Source of the DNA: an uncultured Lachnospiraceae bacterium
GTDB lineage: Bacteria > Bacillota > Clostridia > Lachnospirales > Lachnospiraceae
Direction of reading: 5' to 3'
Length of the DNA: 44,763 bases
Assembly: GCA_947363565.1 (NCBI GenBank)
Contig: CANAPP010000024.1
Span: 1-44,763 of the forward strand
Numbering within the stretch: the stretch's first letter is position 1; every line of letters starts with the position of its first letter. This document shows, one piece after another, positions 16,606 through 25,299 of the stretch. Position numbers and translations under genes: made by a program. The notes beneath the pieces were generated by a model, which did no database searches, was not told the origin of the DNA, and saw only the letters and a program-made list of their open reading frames with translations.

Positions 16606-17052
16606 ATGACAGTAAAGGAATTACAGAAGTTAGGAAGGGAAGATCTTCTCATTCTGCTTGTAGAGCAGAGCAGGGAAGCGAAAGACCTTGAGCGGCAGCA
16701 GGAAGAGAAAAAAGCCCAGATGCTCAAGCTGGGGGAGAGCAACATCAGGTTGCAGGCCAAGGTCAGCGAGAAGGACGCCCAGATCGAGAGGCTGATGGGC
16801 AGGCTTAACGGCAAGAAGGAACGGATCAAGGAGCTGGAGGAAGAGATAGAAGCGTGGCATTCTAACCGGCAGGCCGGTATGGAGAACGCGAAAAATGTTG
16901 CGGAAGCCGCACTGAGGCTCAATGGCATCGTCGAGGCTGCACAGAGGGCAGCAGACCAGTATTTGTATAATATCAGACAGAGATGCGAAAGACAGGTGGC
17001 GGCCATAGACGCACAGCCGGATGTCGGAAGTACAGGAGGATCTGAAGGGTAA
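16606..17052 (+). CDS. Short coiled-coil protein of unknown function, paralogue of the 15448 product
   Basis: The 148-residue soluble protein is almost all helix-forming: residues 20-95 are a Glu/Lys/Gln-rich coiled coil, and the end NVAEAALRLNGIVEAAQRAA parallels the same zone of its neighbour. No signal peptide, membrane segment or catalytic motif is visible, and I do not recognise a family. ATG 16606 has AGAGG six bases before; an earlier in-frame ATG at 16588 lacks a site. Its stop overlaps the start of the signal peptidase gene by one base, so it is part of that operon. A role in organising secretion or pilus assembly at the membrane is inferred from position only. Confidence 0.8.
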   Translation: MTVKELQKLGREDLLILLVEQSREAKDLERQQEEKKAQMLKLGESNIRLQAKVSEKDAQIERLMGRLNGKKERIKELEEEIEAWHSNRQAGMENAKNVAEAALRLNGIVEAAQRAADQYLYNIRQRCERQVAAIDAQPDVGSTGGSEG

Positions 17053-17651
17053 TGGCGAAAAGGGATGCACAGGGCCAAAAGGAGATGGAGGTTCCGAGCC
17101 TGGAGATGCTGGAAGCAGAGCTTAAGCGGGAACAGTACAAAAGAAGCTACGGCAAGGTGCTGAAGAGCACGGTATTTTCGCTTCTGGTAGTTGCCGCAGT
17201 CGCGGCGCTTATCGCGGTATTGCTGCTCCCCGTATTGCAGATCAGCGGAACGTCCATGACAGAGACGCTGCAAGATCGGGATATCGTGGTGGCACTCAAT
17301 AGTTCAAAATATAAGACAGGGGATGTCATCGCATTTTACTATAACAATAACATCCTGATCAAGCGGGTGATCGCTGGTCCGGGTGACTGGGTGAATATAG
17401 ACGAAGAAGGCAATGTATTTGTGAACGAAGTAAAGCTCGATGAGCCTTACGTCAAGGAAAAGGCGCTGGGAGAGTGCAACATAGAGCTCCCCTACCAGGT
17501 GCCGGATAAGAAATGCTTCGTGATGGGCGACCATCGCTCCACAAGTATAGACAGCCGGAATTCGACAGTAGGCTGCATTGAAAATGACGCGGTCATCGGA
17601 AAGATTATGATCCGGGTATGGCCGCTTTCCGGAATCGGACTGATAAAATAA
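17052..17651 (+). CDS. lepB: Signal peptidase I (classical Ser/Lys type)
   Basis: The 199-residue protein has a cytoplasmic N-terminus of about 38 residues, one membrane span (about 40-62) and the S26 motifs: SGTSM with the catalytic Ser, LIKRVIAGPGD with the general-base Lys and GDHRSTSIDSR. It removes signal peptides at the outer membrane face. Being first in the pilus/adhesin operon, it probably serves the secreted subunits encoded next. A second signal peptidase of the SipW type lies at 29496, so the operon carries two distinct processing enzymes. Confidence 0.94.
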   Translation: MAKRDAQGQKEMEVPSLEMLEAELKREQYKRSYGKVLKSTVFSLLVVAAVAALIAVLLLPVLQISGTSMTETLQDRDIVVALNSSKYKTGDVIAFYYNNNILIKRVIAGPGDWVNIDEEGNVFVNEVKLDEPYVKEKALGECNIELPYQVPDKKCFVMGDHRSTSIDSRNSTVGCIENDAVIGKIMIRVWPLSGIGLIK

Positions 17652-17683
17652 CGAAGTGTGGATAAAAGAAGGGAGGCTGCATG

Positions 17684-20600
17684 ATGGAATCTCCAATTTT
17701 AAGACAGATTGCGAAATTCTTACAGGAACGGAAAAACCAGAAGCGGTGGAAGGTGGTATTTGTGTGTCTGGCCGTTATCGTCGGAGCCGGTACGGTTATC
17801 GGGCTTCGGATGATGGGCCTTGCCATGACCCACAAAGAAAGAGTGCTTGACTGTCAGTACGAGGTGCACAAGCACGAGGAAACCTGCTATGACGAGGAAA
17901 ATAATCTCATCTGCGGTTATGCGGATTACGTCGTGCACAAGCACAATGACGACTGCTATAACGCGGACCTGAAGCTAGTATGCCCTCTTCCGGAGATTGA
18001 GAAGCATGAGCATACGAAGGAATGTTACAACGAGATGGTACTTCTCGTCTGCGGGCAGGAAGAAGCAGCCGGTCACGAGCACACGGACGCCTGCTACACG
18101 AAGAAGAAAGGAAGCCTTGCCTGCACGGCCGAGGAGCATAAGCACACCGACGCCTGCTACGACGAGGAGAAGAATCTTACGTGTAATCTTGAAGAGCACA
18201 CCCACGACGACAACTGCTATAACTGGGAGGATGTACTGACCTGCACGCTCCCGGCGGGAGAAGGCGGGCACAAGCATACTGAGGCCTGCTACCAGAAGCA
18301 GGAGGGCTTAACCTGTGGGCAGCTTGAGATGCATACCCATACAGAGAAATGTTTTGAAAAGATAGATAAAGACGGCACAGACGAACCGGATAACCTAAGG
18401 CTGGTCTGCGACAAGGTGGAACTTACTGAGCATGTGCACACGGAGGCTTTTGGATGCCTTAAGACCGTGGAAGTCGCGCCCGGCGAGACAGCAGAAGAGG
18501 CTGCTGAGAAAGATGCTGAAAATGACGGCGTATTCACCACTGACCTGAACGGTGAGGGGGAGAACGGCGCGGACGGTGCGACAGCGGAAGGCGAAGACAG
18601 CGAAGCGGCCGGAGACGGAACCGGAGAAGCGGCGGAAGGTGAAGAAGGCGCTGGCGTCGAAGGAGCCGGGGAAGCCGGGACAGACGGCGAGACAGCGGAA
18701 GGCGAAGGCGGCGAAACAGCCGGAGACGGAACCGGAGAAGCAGCAGAAGGCACAGCCGGAGAGGAAGCCGGAGGCGAAGAGCCGGAAGGTTCGACGAACC
18801 CTGAGGATTACGAAGAGACGAAGACCTACGAAGGCTTAGGCTACATCGTATCCGCTTCTTATAATAAGGAAGCGAATATCCCGGAGGAGGCGAAACTGAT
18901 CGCCGAGCAGATTACGGAAGTGTCCGACAGCGAGGATTACAAGAAGCACGAAGCTGAGTTCAAAAAGAACATGGGTGATGAAAATGCTACCATGAGCGCG
19001 CTGTTCAAGATTGGTTTCTATGTGGATAACGAGGAAGTAGAGCCGGAAAGCTCGGTACTGGTTACGATCCAGTTTGTCGATAAGCACGGACTGCCGGAGG
19101 GCGCGCCGATTAAGGTCGTGCACTTTGGGGATGAAGATACGGAAGTCATCGACGGCGGAAAGGCAGAGAGCGGAAGTACATCGTTTAAGACGAAAGGGTT
19201 TTCTAAGTTTGCGGTGGGGTTTAGTAAAAAAGATGAGGCGGGTGTAGAAAAAACATCCGTCCACATTGCGAAAACAGAAACTTATGAGGATGATGTCTTT
19301 CAGGCGACATTTCATATCGAAGGAGATATAAAAGTCAGCAAAGAAGCTGCGGATGATATACAGTCTGATGGTGAAGGAAAGGCTGAGAAAGAGACTGGAG
19401 AGGAAGAAAACGCCAGTGAAGATAATGCGGAAAGCACTGAGGATACCGAAGAAAGTATTGAAAATGCTGAAGATACCGAAGAGATAGCTGAAAATGAAGA
19501 AAGAAAAGGAGAAGCAGAAAACGATACCGAGGATACATCCGCAGATGCTTCCGCGCCAGAAACAGATAAAGATGAAAAGCTGAAATTTGAAATAAAAACT
19601 GAGGATGAAAACAGTGATAAATATGCAGTGGCTGTTGAGAAAGCAAGCGTGTCAGATGATATGGGCGCCATGCTTAGACTTCAAGTGTTATCTTGTTCGT
19701 TGACATATGAAGGTGAGAAGATAGATATATCTGATTGTAAAGTTACAGCACAGATTACTACTTCTGATTCTTTGAATGAACAGGTGAAAGAGTCTATTCC
19801 CGATACAGTAAAGCAATTGCTCGGTGATGAAGAAAAAATTGCGGAGGTTGGAGAAGAAATAATAGATAATGGAACTGAGATTAAAGTCAGGGCGATGAGC
19901 TTAAAGGGTACGGAGAGTAGAACATTGGGTGATACCTATGCACAAGAAGACAAGGTGGATAAACCAATTGAATGTCAGATTGCAGCCCACACAGAGGATG
20001 TTGTTGTTTATGCGTCAAGTCAGGCTAATCCCAGCTTTACTGTGGAGTATTATGCAAATTTGGATATTATAGAATTAGAAAAAGAAGGTTCTGCGGCGGA
20101 GAGTCCGGAAATTATTGATACCTCGAAAGCTGGAGGAGGAAAACTGCCGGAGAATGGAAAAACACCTGAAGTTAAATATATGAAAGTTGATGCCAATGGA
20201 AATATTATATATACAAAGAAAGAAATAGAGGTGTATAAGGAGAGAAATTTTAATTATGTCACGGCACCAAGTCTTATGTATTTTGATGCTTTAGTGGAAA
20301 ATAAAGACAGTTATGAACTAGTAAAGATTATAGTGACAAATAATTCGGGTACATCAAAAGAATATACGAATATTTCTGACTTACATTTTACTAATAGAAA
20401 AGAAAAAGCAGAGAGTAATCCAGATAATTATGCATTGATTGATGAGGGAACAGTAATTCGTTTGATATATGATGTTAAGGAATCACAATGGGATACTAAG
20501 GATACAGTTTTTTATGATTATGATATCTCAGATGGGAATATTTACCAAAAGGCAGATATAAATAGTCAAAAAATAAGTGACCGTGATAACAATAAGGCTA

Positions 20601-22186
20601 CGGCAAATAATCCTTGGTATATGTATACTAATAAACAGGGAATCAACCATGATTCAAACTATACCGGAAAAACAGGTGCCAAGCTTGCCTTTGGTAATAA
20701 TAATATGGGTACAACACTTGGAAGCGAAAAGAATGGTATCAATTATATAAATCAAGCTAATACTGACAAAGCTGGTAATGGTTTTAGATTGTGTTCTTTT
20801 GGTATGGTTTCTGGATTAGATGCCAATGGTAATATTATTTATAATAATATAGCGGCGCCTAATTTGTTTAAAGAAGGCGATGCAAGAGGAAAAACTCCTT
20901 ATACAGATTATCAACTTCGTTTTACACGTGAGGGAGATAGATATACTCTTACATCAGTAAATAATACTGAGACAAAAGATTTAGACAAACTTAAATATAG
21001 TCGGAAAAATTGGAATAAGACCTTACAGATGTTCTCTAATGAGTTTTGGCCTATGGATAATGTCCCAAGTGCAGGTGCGGCTGGTCATGACGCAAAGTTT
21101 GGTAAAGAAAGGTCAGAGAACGGAATTTATAAGAATTATTTTAACGGAAGCGGAAAAGGTGCAGTCCCTGAAAGTGATTATGAATTTGACCATAATGCAT
21201 ATTTTGGCATGACGTATTCAATCAAATTCGATTTAGCTAAGGATTATGTAGGACCACTTAATTATTATTTCTTTGGCGATGACGATATGTGGGTGTTTTT
21301 GGACGGTAAATTAGTGTGCGATATTGGTGGAGTGCATAACTCGGTTGGTGAATATGTTGATTTATGGGATTATCTAGATATAGAAGCAAATAAAAATCAT
21401 GAACATGTAGATGCATGCTATGACGGAAAAGGTAAATTGAAATGTTCGGAGGAACATACGCTGTCATTTTTCTATACTGAACGTGGCGCATCGGGTTCGG
21501 CTTGTTGGATGCAATTTACTTTACCTTCTATATCGTCTATGACTCCAGAGCAGTATACCGGCCAAGTTACAAATACACTTCAAGTCGGTAAAACTGTAGA
21601 AAATATGGAAACAGATCAAGAATATACATTCAGGATACACTTTACGAAAGATTCGGTTGATTTACCAGATGATTATTCTTATACAAAATACAAGAGGTTC
21701 AGAAAGAAAGATAAAGATGGTAAGCCAATGATTGATGAAAAGGGCAAACCTATATATGAACAAAATATGATAGATGGTAAACCGGAATTTGATAAAGATG
21801 GTAATCCAGTGTATAAGACGCAAATTGTTGCTAGGGATATATTGATTTGTGACGGTGCGGAATTTACGTTGGGTGATGGAGAATATATAATTGTTAATTA
21901 TTTACCTGTGGGAACGCATTACACTATTGAGGAAGTGTCAAAGAGTGATGATTATCAAATTAAGATTGACGGTCCGGAAGGCAATTCTGGTAAGGTAGAA
22001 GATGATATGGGTAATGTGGATACGACTGTAGAATATATCAATGAGTATTACCAATACGAACTCCCCGAAACCGGCGGTTCCGGTATGATCATATATACTA
22101 TTGCAGGCGCTATATGCATACTGCTTGGCGCAGGCTTTATGTATACAAAAAAAGCTAAAGAAAGGAGGGTGCAGAGTTCCTCTTAG
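17684..22186 (+). CDS. Giant LPETG-anchored surface adhesin with H/C repeats and a fibro-slime domain
   Basis: The 1500-residue protein has a non-cleaved-looking N-terminal hydrophobic segment (about 24-46) and nine H-x-H-x3-C-Y/F repeats (about 57-260). These are followed by a Gly/Glu/Ala-rich acidic stretch (about 270-380) and two more acidic Glu/Asp-rich zones. The C-terminal third shows a fibro-slime domain (YYFFGDDDMWVFLDGKLV, then DIGGVHNSVGEY) with one more H/C repeat inside it. The end is LPETG, a hydrophobic helix and KKAKERR, a standard sortase signal. It is probably the tip or a major surface adhesin of the pilus. ATG 17684 is seven bases from GGGAGG; 17681 is also possible. From about 19300 the DNA becomes markedly AT-rich, unlike its start. 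Confidence 0.9.
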   Translation: MESPILRQIAKFLQERKNQKRWKVVFVCLAVIVGAGTVIGLRMMGLAMTHKERVLDCQYEVHKHEETCYDEENNLICGYADYVVHKHNDDCYNADLKLVCPLPEIEKHEHTKECYNEMVLLVCGQEEAAGHEHTDACYTKKKGSLACTAEEHKHTDACYDEEKNLTCNLEEHTHDDNCYNWEDVLTCTLPAGEGGHKHTEACYQKQEGLTCGQLEMHTHTEKCFEKIDKDGTDEPDNLRLVCDKVELTEHVHTEAFGCLKTVEVAPGETAEEAAEKDAENDGVFTTDLNGEGENGADGATAEGEDSEAAGDGTGEAAEGEEGAGVEGAGEAGTDGETAEGEGGETAGDGTGEAAEGTAGEEAGGEEPEGSTNPEDYEETKTYEGLGYIVSASYNKEANIPEEAKLIAEQITEVSDSEDYKKHEAEFKKNMGDENATMSALFKIGFYVDNEEVEPESSVLVTIQFVDKHGLPEGAPIKVVHFGDEDTEVIDGGKAESGSTSFKTKGFSKFAVGFSKKDEAGVEKTSVHIAKTETYEDDVFQATFHIEGDIKVSKEAADDIQSDGEGKAEKETGEEENASEDNAESTEDTEESIENAEDTEEIAENEERKGEAENDTEDTSADASAPETDKDEKLKFEIKTEDENSDKYAVAVEKASVSDDMGAMLRLQVLSCSLTYEGEKIDISDCKVTAQITTSDSLNEQVKESIPDTVKQLLGDEEKIAEVGEEIIDNGTEIKVRAMSLKGTESRTLGDTYAQEDKVDKPIECQIAAHTEDVVVYASSQANPSFTVEYYANLDIIELEKEGSAAESPEIIDTSKAGGGKLPENGKTPEVKYMKVDANGNIIYTKKEIEVYKERNFNYVTAPSLMYFDALVENKDSYELVKIIVTNNSGTSKEYTNISDLHFTNRKEKAESNPDNYALIDEGTVIRLIYDVKESQWDTKDTVFYDYDISDGNIYQKADINSQKISDRDNNKATANNPWYMYTNKQGINHDSNYTGKTGAKLAFGNNNMGTTLGSEKNGINYINQANTDKAGNGFRLCSFGMVSGLDANGNIIYNNIAAPNLFKEGDARGKTPYTDYQLRFTREGDRYTLTSVNNTETKDLDKLKYSRKNWNKTLQMFSNEFWPMDNVPSAGAAGHDAKFGKERSENGIYKNYFNGSGKGAVPESDYEFDHNAYFGMTYSIKFDLAKDYVGPLNYYFFGDDDMWVFLDGKLVCDIGGVHNSVGEYVDLWDYLDIEANKNHEHVDACYDGKGKLKCSEEHTLSFFYTERGASGSACWMQFTLPSISSMTPEQYTGQVTNTLQVGKTVENMETDQEYTFRIHFTKDSVDLPDDYSYTKYKRFRKKDKDGKPMIDEKGKPIYEQNMIDGKPEFDKDGNPVYKTQIVARDILICDGAEFTLGDGEYIIVNYLPVGTHYTIEEVSKSDDYQIKIDGPEGNSGKVEDDMGNVDTTVEYINEYYQYELPETGGSGMIIYTIAGAICILLGAGFMYTKKAKERRVQSSS
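17852..18457 (+). repeat. Nine H-x-H-x3-C-Y/F repeats in the adhesin
   Basis: Units such as HEHTDACY and HKHTDACY followed by about eight residues and L-x-C recur nine times with 15-28 residue spacing; the last is imperfect (HVHTEAFGC). A tenth copy, HEHVDACYDGKGKLKC, lies inside the fibro-slime domain (21399-21446). Two His and two Cys per unit would suit a metal site or disulfide clamps; neither is shown. Confidence 0.85.
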
Positions 22187-22269
22187 ATTTAGCAGGATAA
22201 GAGATTAAAGGCTTTATAAAAGTCAGCAAATCAATGACATTCAAAAACAAAGAAAAGGAGAAAAAGAGT

Positions 22270-23835
22270 ATGAAAAAAATCAAAAAGATTGTCAGTCTTG
22301 TACTGGCAGTGACAATGGCATTGGCTATGAGTATTACAGCTTTTGCAACAGAAGAGACAGAGCCAGAAGCACCGGCTCCAGCTCCAGCTTCCGGTTACAG
22401 TATAACTATTAACAATCCCAGTAATGGGGTTTCCATGGAAGGAAATACTTATTCCGCTTATAGGCTCTTCAATGTTACCTATAATGGAAAGGGCGCGTAT
22501 TCGTATACAATAGCACCTGGTTTTGAACAATTCTCTTATCCAGACGACGGGCAAACGTATACGGGTCAGCAATTAGTGAAGCTTCTTGAAGGAAAAGGCG
22601 GTGCTAATAATGCTGCATTTATGCAAGAGTTTGCAAAAGCGGCTTATGAATGGGTTGAAACGCATGCTACTATTCAACCGGCAGGAACAGTTACGGCTAC
22701 AGATCCTAAGAAAGCAGTTATTACCTTTGACAAACCGGGGTATTTTATTGTATATGGTCAGGCTACGGCCCCAGATGGAGCAGAGGGTCAAAAACAAGTT
22801 GTAGCTGCTATTGGCCTGACTACGACAGCCCCTGATGTTGAGATGAACCTTAAGGCTGATGCACCTTCAATTGATAAGGTGATTGTCGATGCAGATAGCG
22901 ATAATGGCAAAGGAACAGCACAGGATGTGGGAAGTACAGTAAGCTTTAAATTGACGTCCAGAGTTCCTAATATGACAGGTTATACGTCGTATACTTATAA
23001 TGTTCACGATACTCTGTCTAATGGTTTGACATTTAATAACGATGTTAAAGTTACAATTAATGGTACAGAATATAAGAACTATGAAGTAAAATTAAATGGT
23101 CAGTCTTTTGACATTGTCTTTGATCCAAAGGAATTCGTGAAATTAAATGGTTCAATGAATGATAATATAGAAATTACTTATAGTGCAACCATTAATGAGA
23201 ATGCATTAACGACAAGTGTAGAGACGAATACGGTTAACCTTCAGTATTCCAATAATCCAAAAGACGGCGGCACAGGTAAGACTACTGATAAAGAGGTTTA
23301 TGTATATGACTTTGATATCGTAATCGACAAGTATATAAAAAATAATGAGAACGAAACAGATATAAGTAAAAAATTAGCTGATGCGGAATTCGTTTTGAAG
23401 AAAGGTGACAAGTATTATCACTGGAATGAAGAAACGAAAAAAGTTGAATGGGTTGACAGCGTAGACGCTGCAGATAAAAAGACTACGAATACCGATGGTG
23501 TGGCTAGTTTTACAGGCATTGAGGAAGGCAGTTATGAACTTATAGAAACAAAGGCTCCAGACGGTTACAACAAACTGGATGCGCCTGTACCTGTTGTGAT
23601 CACAGTTGTTTATAATGAAGACGGCACGATCAAGACAGATGGAGAAGAACCAAAATCAACTGTTACATTAACTAATAACAGATATGGTTTAACTAGCTCT
23701 ATTGCGAACTCCTCTGGTTCCCTCCTGCCAAGCACAGGTGGTATCGGTACCACAATCTTCTACATTGTTGGTGCTATCCTTGTTATCGGCGCTGGTGTGA
23801 TCTTAGTTGTTAAGAAGCGCATGAGCAACGAGTAA
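22270..23835 (+). CDS. Major pilin subunit (SpaA-like, LPSTG-anchored)
   Basis: The 521-residue protein has a signal peptide (ending SITAFA), a pilin-like body, the domain join TNTVNLQYSNNPKDGG seen in Gram-positive pilins and a CnaB-type C-terminal domain with the E-box YELIETKAPDGY. The sorting signal starts at residue 486 (LPSTG) and is followed by a hydrophobic helix and KKRMSNE. Such subunits are linked end to end by a class C sortase, encoded next. I do not see a clear classical pilin motif Lys (YPKN). ATG 22270 has AAGGAG nine bases before. The body is AT-rich, with higher GC returning at the LPSTG end, like the mosaic in the adhesin gene. Confidence 0.92.
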   Translation: MKKIKKIVSLVLAVTMALAMSITAFATEETEPEAPAPAPASGYSITINNPSNGVSMEGNTYSAYRLFNVTYNGKGAYSYTIAPGFEQFSYPDDGQTYTGQQLVKLLEGKGGANNAAFMQEFAKAAYEWVETHATIQPAGTVTATDPKKAVITFDKPGYFIVYGQATAPDGAEGQKQVVAAIGLTTTAPDVEMNLKADAPSIDKVIVDADSDNGKGTAQDVGSTVSFKLTSRVPNMTGYTSYTYNVHDTLSNGLTFNNDVKVTINGTEYKNYEVKLNGQSFDIVFDPKEFVKLNGSMNDNIEITYSATINENALTTSVETNTVNLQYSNNPKDGGTGKTTDKEVYVYDFDIVIDKYIKNNENETDISKKLADAEFVLKKGDKYYHWNEETKKVEWVDSVDAADKKTTNTDGVASFTGIEEGSYELIETKAPDGYNKLDAPVPVVITVVYNEDGTIKTDGEEPKSTVTLTNNRYGLTSSIANSSGSLLPSTGGIGTTIFYIVGAILVIGAGVILVVKKRMSNE

Positions 23836-24064
23836 GATTTTTGACTGACAGATTTACTTTTTCACGGTGTACTTAAAGATACCGGGGGCGGGACGCCCCG
23901 TCCCCGGTGATGCCGCACAGGCTGACACCTTCCCGTGGTGTGCGGCGAGCAACGGATGTAAGTTCATCCGGCAGACGTCAGCGGACGGCAGAAGAGCCGT
24001 TTACTTATCTGATGCATATTTTCCCGCGTCAGGTAACCCATCTGATAAGATTGTGGGGAGATCT
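23836..24064 (+). ncRNA. Structured intergenic segment between major pilin and sortase genes
   Basis: This 229-base gap holds several hairpins in a row: ACCGGGG/CCCCGGT with inner CGGG/CCCG (23881-23908), CCGCACA with TGTGCGG, CGGATG/CATCCG, ACGGC/GCCGT and a long-range CTTATCTGAT with ATCTGATAAG (9 of 10). None is followed by a U-tract. It may be an RNA processing or stabilising element that sets pilin above sortase, or a cis-regulatory RNA. I could not match it to a riboswitch class. Confidence 0.45.
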
Positions 24065-25282
24065 ATGAACGAAGAGACACATAACCATGAAGAGATATAT
24101 ACCAACGGGGGAACCAAGCCGTCAGAGCCTGACACATTACCCAGGTGGGAGGAGCTTCATCTGGACGGGGGAGAGCCGTTAAAGCCCGAAGAAAGTGTTA
24201 TCCCCGAAGATATCCCGGCAGCAGCGGCAGAGACAGCGGCTGAGGAGATTCCTGCTCCTGCGCTGAAGCCGGAACCTGCGCCTAACCCGGAACCAGAACC
24301 GGCGCAGGAAGGAGACGCTGTATCCGGAGAGGTTAAGGCGGCGGAAAGCGCCGTTCCCGAAGATCTGCTGGCAGCGGCGAAGCAGGAGACGGAGAAGAAA
24401 AAGCCCGGGAAAAAGAAGAAGAAAAAAAAGAAAGTATCGATCACGAATATCCTGCTGGTGCTGATCATGCTGGCGGGCGTAGGTGTTCTGGCATACCCAA
24501 CAGTCAGCGACTGGTGGAACTCCCAGCATGCTTCAAGAGCTATCGCAGGCTACGTGGAAGCAGTTGAAACCATGTCTAAAGAGGAGAAAGAAGCCATCTT
24601 CGCCAAGGCGAAGGAGTACAACGATTCCCTGCCCAACGGGGTGAACTTTAACATTTCCGGGGAGAAATACGCAGAGTATGCCAGTATCCTGGATATCACC
24701 GGGACGGGAATCATGGGCTATATCCAGATCAAGTCTATCGGGGTGAACCTTCCCATCTACCACGGCGTAGACGAAGGCGTGCTTCAGATCGCGGCGGGGC
24801 ATATCCCGGGATCGTCCTTCCCCATAGGCGGGGAGCGGACCCACGCCATCATGTCCGGCCACCGGGGACTTCCCAGCGCCAAGCTGTTTTCCGATCTGGA
24901 TAAGCTGGGCGAGGGAGATGTGTTCACCGTCACTGTGCTTGACGAGACATTTACATACATGGTAGACCAGATCAGGATCGTGCTGCCGGAGGAGACAGAC
25001 GAGCTTGCCATCGTGGACGGCAAGGAGTACGCGACGTTAGTCACCTGTACGCCTTACGGGGTCAATTCCCACCGTATCCTGATGCGCGGCCACCGGATCG
25101 CCAATCTTGACGGCAAGGCGACGCCGGCGGAGGCAGTGAAGATCCCGACCTATATCGTCATCCCGGCGGTAGGTATCCCGCTGCTGTTCATCGTGCTGAC
25201 GATCATGCTGATCTATTACCGCAGGAAGAAGCCGGGGAAGAACGCGAAAGACATTTTGGATGACCTCAGGAAATCAGATTGA
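24065..25282 (+). CDS. Class C sortase (pilin polymerase) with long acidic N-terminal extension
   Basis: The 405-residue protein has a Pro/Ala/Glu-rich cytoplasmic extension (1-115) ending in a run of Lys, then a membrane span (about 130-150). The sortase barrel has the catalytic His in MSGHRGL, Cys in TLVTCTPYG and Arg in HRILMRGHR, and the C-terminal membrane span (about 365-385) typical of class C. These enzymes form the Lys-isopeptide links between pilins. The N-terminal extension is longer than usual for the family. ATG 24065 follows GGGGAG closely; the reading frame extends upstream to 23867 but through the structured gap. The protein should act on the LPSTG and LPETG proteins just upstream. 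Confidence 0.93.
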   Translation: MNEETHNHEEIYTNGGTKPSEPDTLPRWEELHLDGGEPLKPEESVIPEDIPAAAAETAAEEIPAPALKPEPAPNPEPEPAQEGDAVSGEVKAAESAVPEDLLAAAKQETEKKKPGKKKKKKKKVSITNILLVLIMLAGVGVLAYPTVSDWWNSQHASRAIAGYVEAVETMSKEEKEAIFAKAKEYNDSLPNGVNFNISGEKYAEYASILDITGTGIMGYIQIKSIGVNLPIYHGVDEGVLQIAAGHIPGSSFPIGGERTHAIMSGHRGLPSAKLFSDLDKLGEGDVFTVTVLDETFTYMVDQIRIVLPEETDELAIVDGKEYATLVTCTPYGVNSHRILMRGHRIANLDGKATPAEAVKIPTYIVIPAVGIPLLFIVLTIMLIYYRRKKPGKNAKDILDDLRKSD

Positions 25283-25299
25283 TAAAGGAGGAGAGGATT

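Noticed and set aside
18289-18753. Long open frame on the minus strand rich in Ser, Pro and Ala
   Set aside because: It is the shadow of the repetitive GC-rich Gly/Glu/Ala stretch of the adhesin and has no start signals.
23867-24064. Coding extension of the sortase frame into the gap
   Set aside because: The residues look random, the DNA is full of hairpins, and ATG 24065 has its own ribosome binding site.
23881-24064. Cyclic-di-GMP riboswitch before the sortase
   Set aside because: The hairpins do not match the GEMM-I or type II consensus as I know them, and the first hairpin is not followed by a U-tract.
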